Assembly (NCBI GenBank): GCA_022729635.1
Contig: DZAU01000023.1
Span: 21,494-27,725 of the forward strand
Direction of reading: 5' to 3'
DNA from: Flavobacterium psychrophilum
GTDB lineage: Bacteria > Bacteroidota > Bacteroidia > Flavobacteriales > Flavobacteriaceae
DNA length: 6,232 nt
The notes beneath the pieces were generated by a model, which worked only from the letters and a program-made list of their open reading frames with translations, did no database searches and was not told where the DNA came from. The position numbers and the translations under genes were made by a program. Shown here piece after piece: positions 5,653-6,232 of this stretch. Numbering within the stretch: the first letter of the stretch is position 1; the number at the start of each line of letters is the position of its first letter.

Positions 5653-6222
5653 ATGAAAAAAATAATAATTTTTGCTTCTGGATCGGGCACAAATGCCGAA
5701 AACATTATTAAATATTTTAATAACGAGAATAAAGTAGCGGTTGTTTCTGTTTTTACAAACAACCCAAAGGCTTATGTAATCGAAAGAGCTAAAAATTTTC
5801 AAATTCCAACAGAAATTTTTTCAAAAGAAGATTTATCAGAAAGTAAAGTACTACAAAAAATAAACACGATAGAGCCAGATTTGATAGTTCTCGCCGGATT
5901 TTTATTAAAACTTCCTGAAAAATTCATAAAATCATACCCAAATAAAATTATAAATATCCATCCAGCCTTGTTGCCAAAATATGGTGGAAAAGGAATGTAT
6001 GGCATGAATGTGCACCAAGCCGTTGTCGAAAACCACGAAAAAGAAACCGGAATTACCATTCATTATGTCAATGAAAATTATGACGAGGGCAATATTATTT
6101 TTCAAAAAAGCATCTCTTTAACCAGAACGGAAACTCCAGAAATGGTAGCCGAAAAAATTCACGAACTGGAACAAATATATTTTCCAACAGTAATAGAAGA
6201 ACTCTTAACTTCTAACTTCTAA
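5653..6222 (+). CDS. purN: Phosphoribosylglycinamide formyltransferase (GAR transformylase, PurN)
   Basis: Transfers a formyl group from 10-formyltetrahydrofolate to glycinamide ribonucleotide, the third step of purine synthesis, in the cytoplasm. The 189 residues match the usual PurN length. The N-terminal half binds the nucleotide: IIIFASGSGTNAENII (residues 4-19) has the phosphate-binding GSGTN loop. The folate and catalytic part has PDLIVLAGFLLKLP (75-88), NIHPALLPKYGGKGMYG (101-117) with catalytic Asn101 and His103, and ENYDEGNIIFQ (141-151) with catalytic Asp144, so the Asn-His-Asp triad is complete. The Met at 5653 gives the standard MKKIIIFASGSGTN start; upstream there is a pyrimidine-rich tract (5601-5628) and no Shine-Dalgarno sequence or clear consensus promoter. 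It is divergent from acpP. The last residues (TSNF) and the TAA stop are written in a 7-base tandem repeat, so the extreme C-terminus may have been altered by repeat growth; nothing catalytic is affected. Confidence 0.97.
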   Translation: MKKIIIFASGSGTNAENIIKYFNNENKVAVVSVFTNNPKAYVIERAKNFQIPTEIFSKEDLSESKVLQKINTIEPDLIVLAGFLLKLPEKFIKSYPNKIINIHPALLPKYGGKGMYGMNVHQAVVENHEKETGITIHYVNENYDEGNIIFQKSISLTRTETPEMVAEKIHELEQIYFPTVIEELLTSNF

Positions 6223-6232
6223 CTTCTAACTT
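6207..6232. repeat. 7-base tandem repeat (AACTTCT) over the purN stop codon
   Basis: The unit AACTTCT is repeated perfectly for 26 bases (about 3.7 copies) and continues to the window edge, so its true length is unknown. Because 7 is not a multiple of 3, the frame shifts with each unit, and the TAA stop of purN (6220-6222) arises from the junction of two units. I recall similar short tandem heptamers between genes in flavobacterial genomes, but cannot verify this here. Confidence 0.8.

Noticed and set aside
1..6232. CRISPR array, insertion sequence, phage gene, toxin-antitoxin pair, rRNA or tRNA genes
   Set aside because: No spaced direct repeats of CRISPR type, no transposase or integrase motifs, no terminal inverted repeats with target duplications, and no RNA gene signatures were found. 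The window reads as conserved core genes.

Overview
This window looks like ordinary core chromosome of a member of the Bacteroidota, most likely a Flavobacterium or close relative. The evidence is an AT-rich sequence, start codons without Shine-Dalgarno sequences, one good promoter of the Bacteroidota type (TTG plus TAnnTTTG), a protein of the lineage-specific IPExxxVDY family, and a gene order (purN / acpP-fabF-rnc-IPExxxVDY-pyk) that I recall as typical of Flavobacteriia. The species assignment is inference; no rRNA or other marker is present.

Layout. Positions 1-633 hold the 3' third of lepA (elongation factor 4) on the + strand, closed by a strong terminator hairpin at 674-706. A gene-free stretch of about 245 bases follows (707-951). 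From 5476 down to 952 runs a minus-strand block read in the order acpP, fabF, rnc, IPExxxVDY protein, pyk. Divergent from acpP, on the + strand, is a complete purN (5653-6222), whose stop codon lies inside a 7-base tandem repeat that runs off the window end.

Function. acpP and fabF supply the carrier protein and the elongating condensing enzyme of type II fatty acid synthesis. rnc encodes RNase III, pyk the last step of glycolysis, purN a formyl transfer in purine synthesis, and lepA a ribosome-associated GTPase. The spacings fabF-rnc (8 nt) and IPExxxVDY-pyk (5 nt) indicate co-transcription of those pairs. acpP-fabF is separated by 248 nt containing a terminator, a repeat cluster, a short palindrome and a second hairpin, so acpP is probably expressed well above fabF.

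No defence system, mobile element, CRISPR array or unknown multi-gene system is visible. The points most worth checking are regulatory or architectural: a near-textbook terminator hairpin inside the first 20 codons of rnc, an acpP terminator whose loop is filled by AAATTCCAA-type repeats, an Asn in place of a usual catalytic Asp in RNase III, and a heptamer repeat supplying the end of purN.
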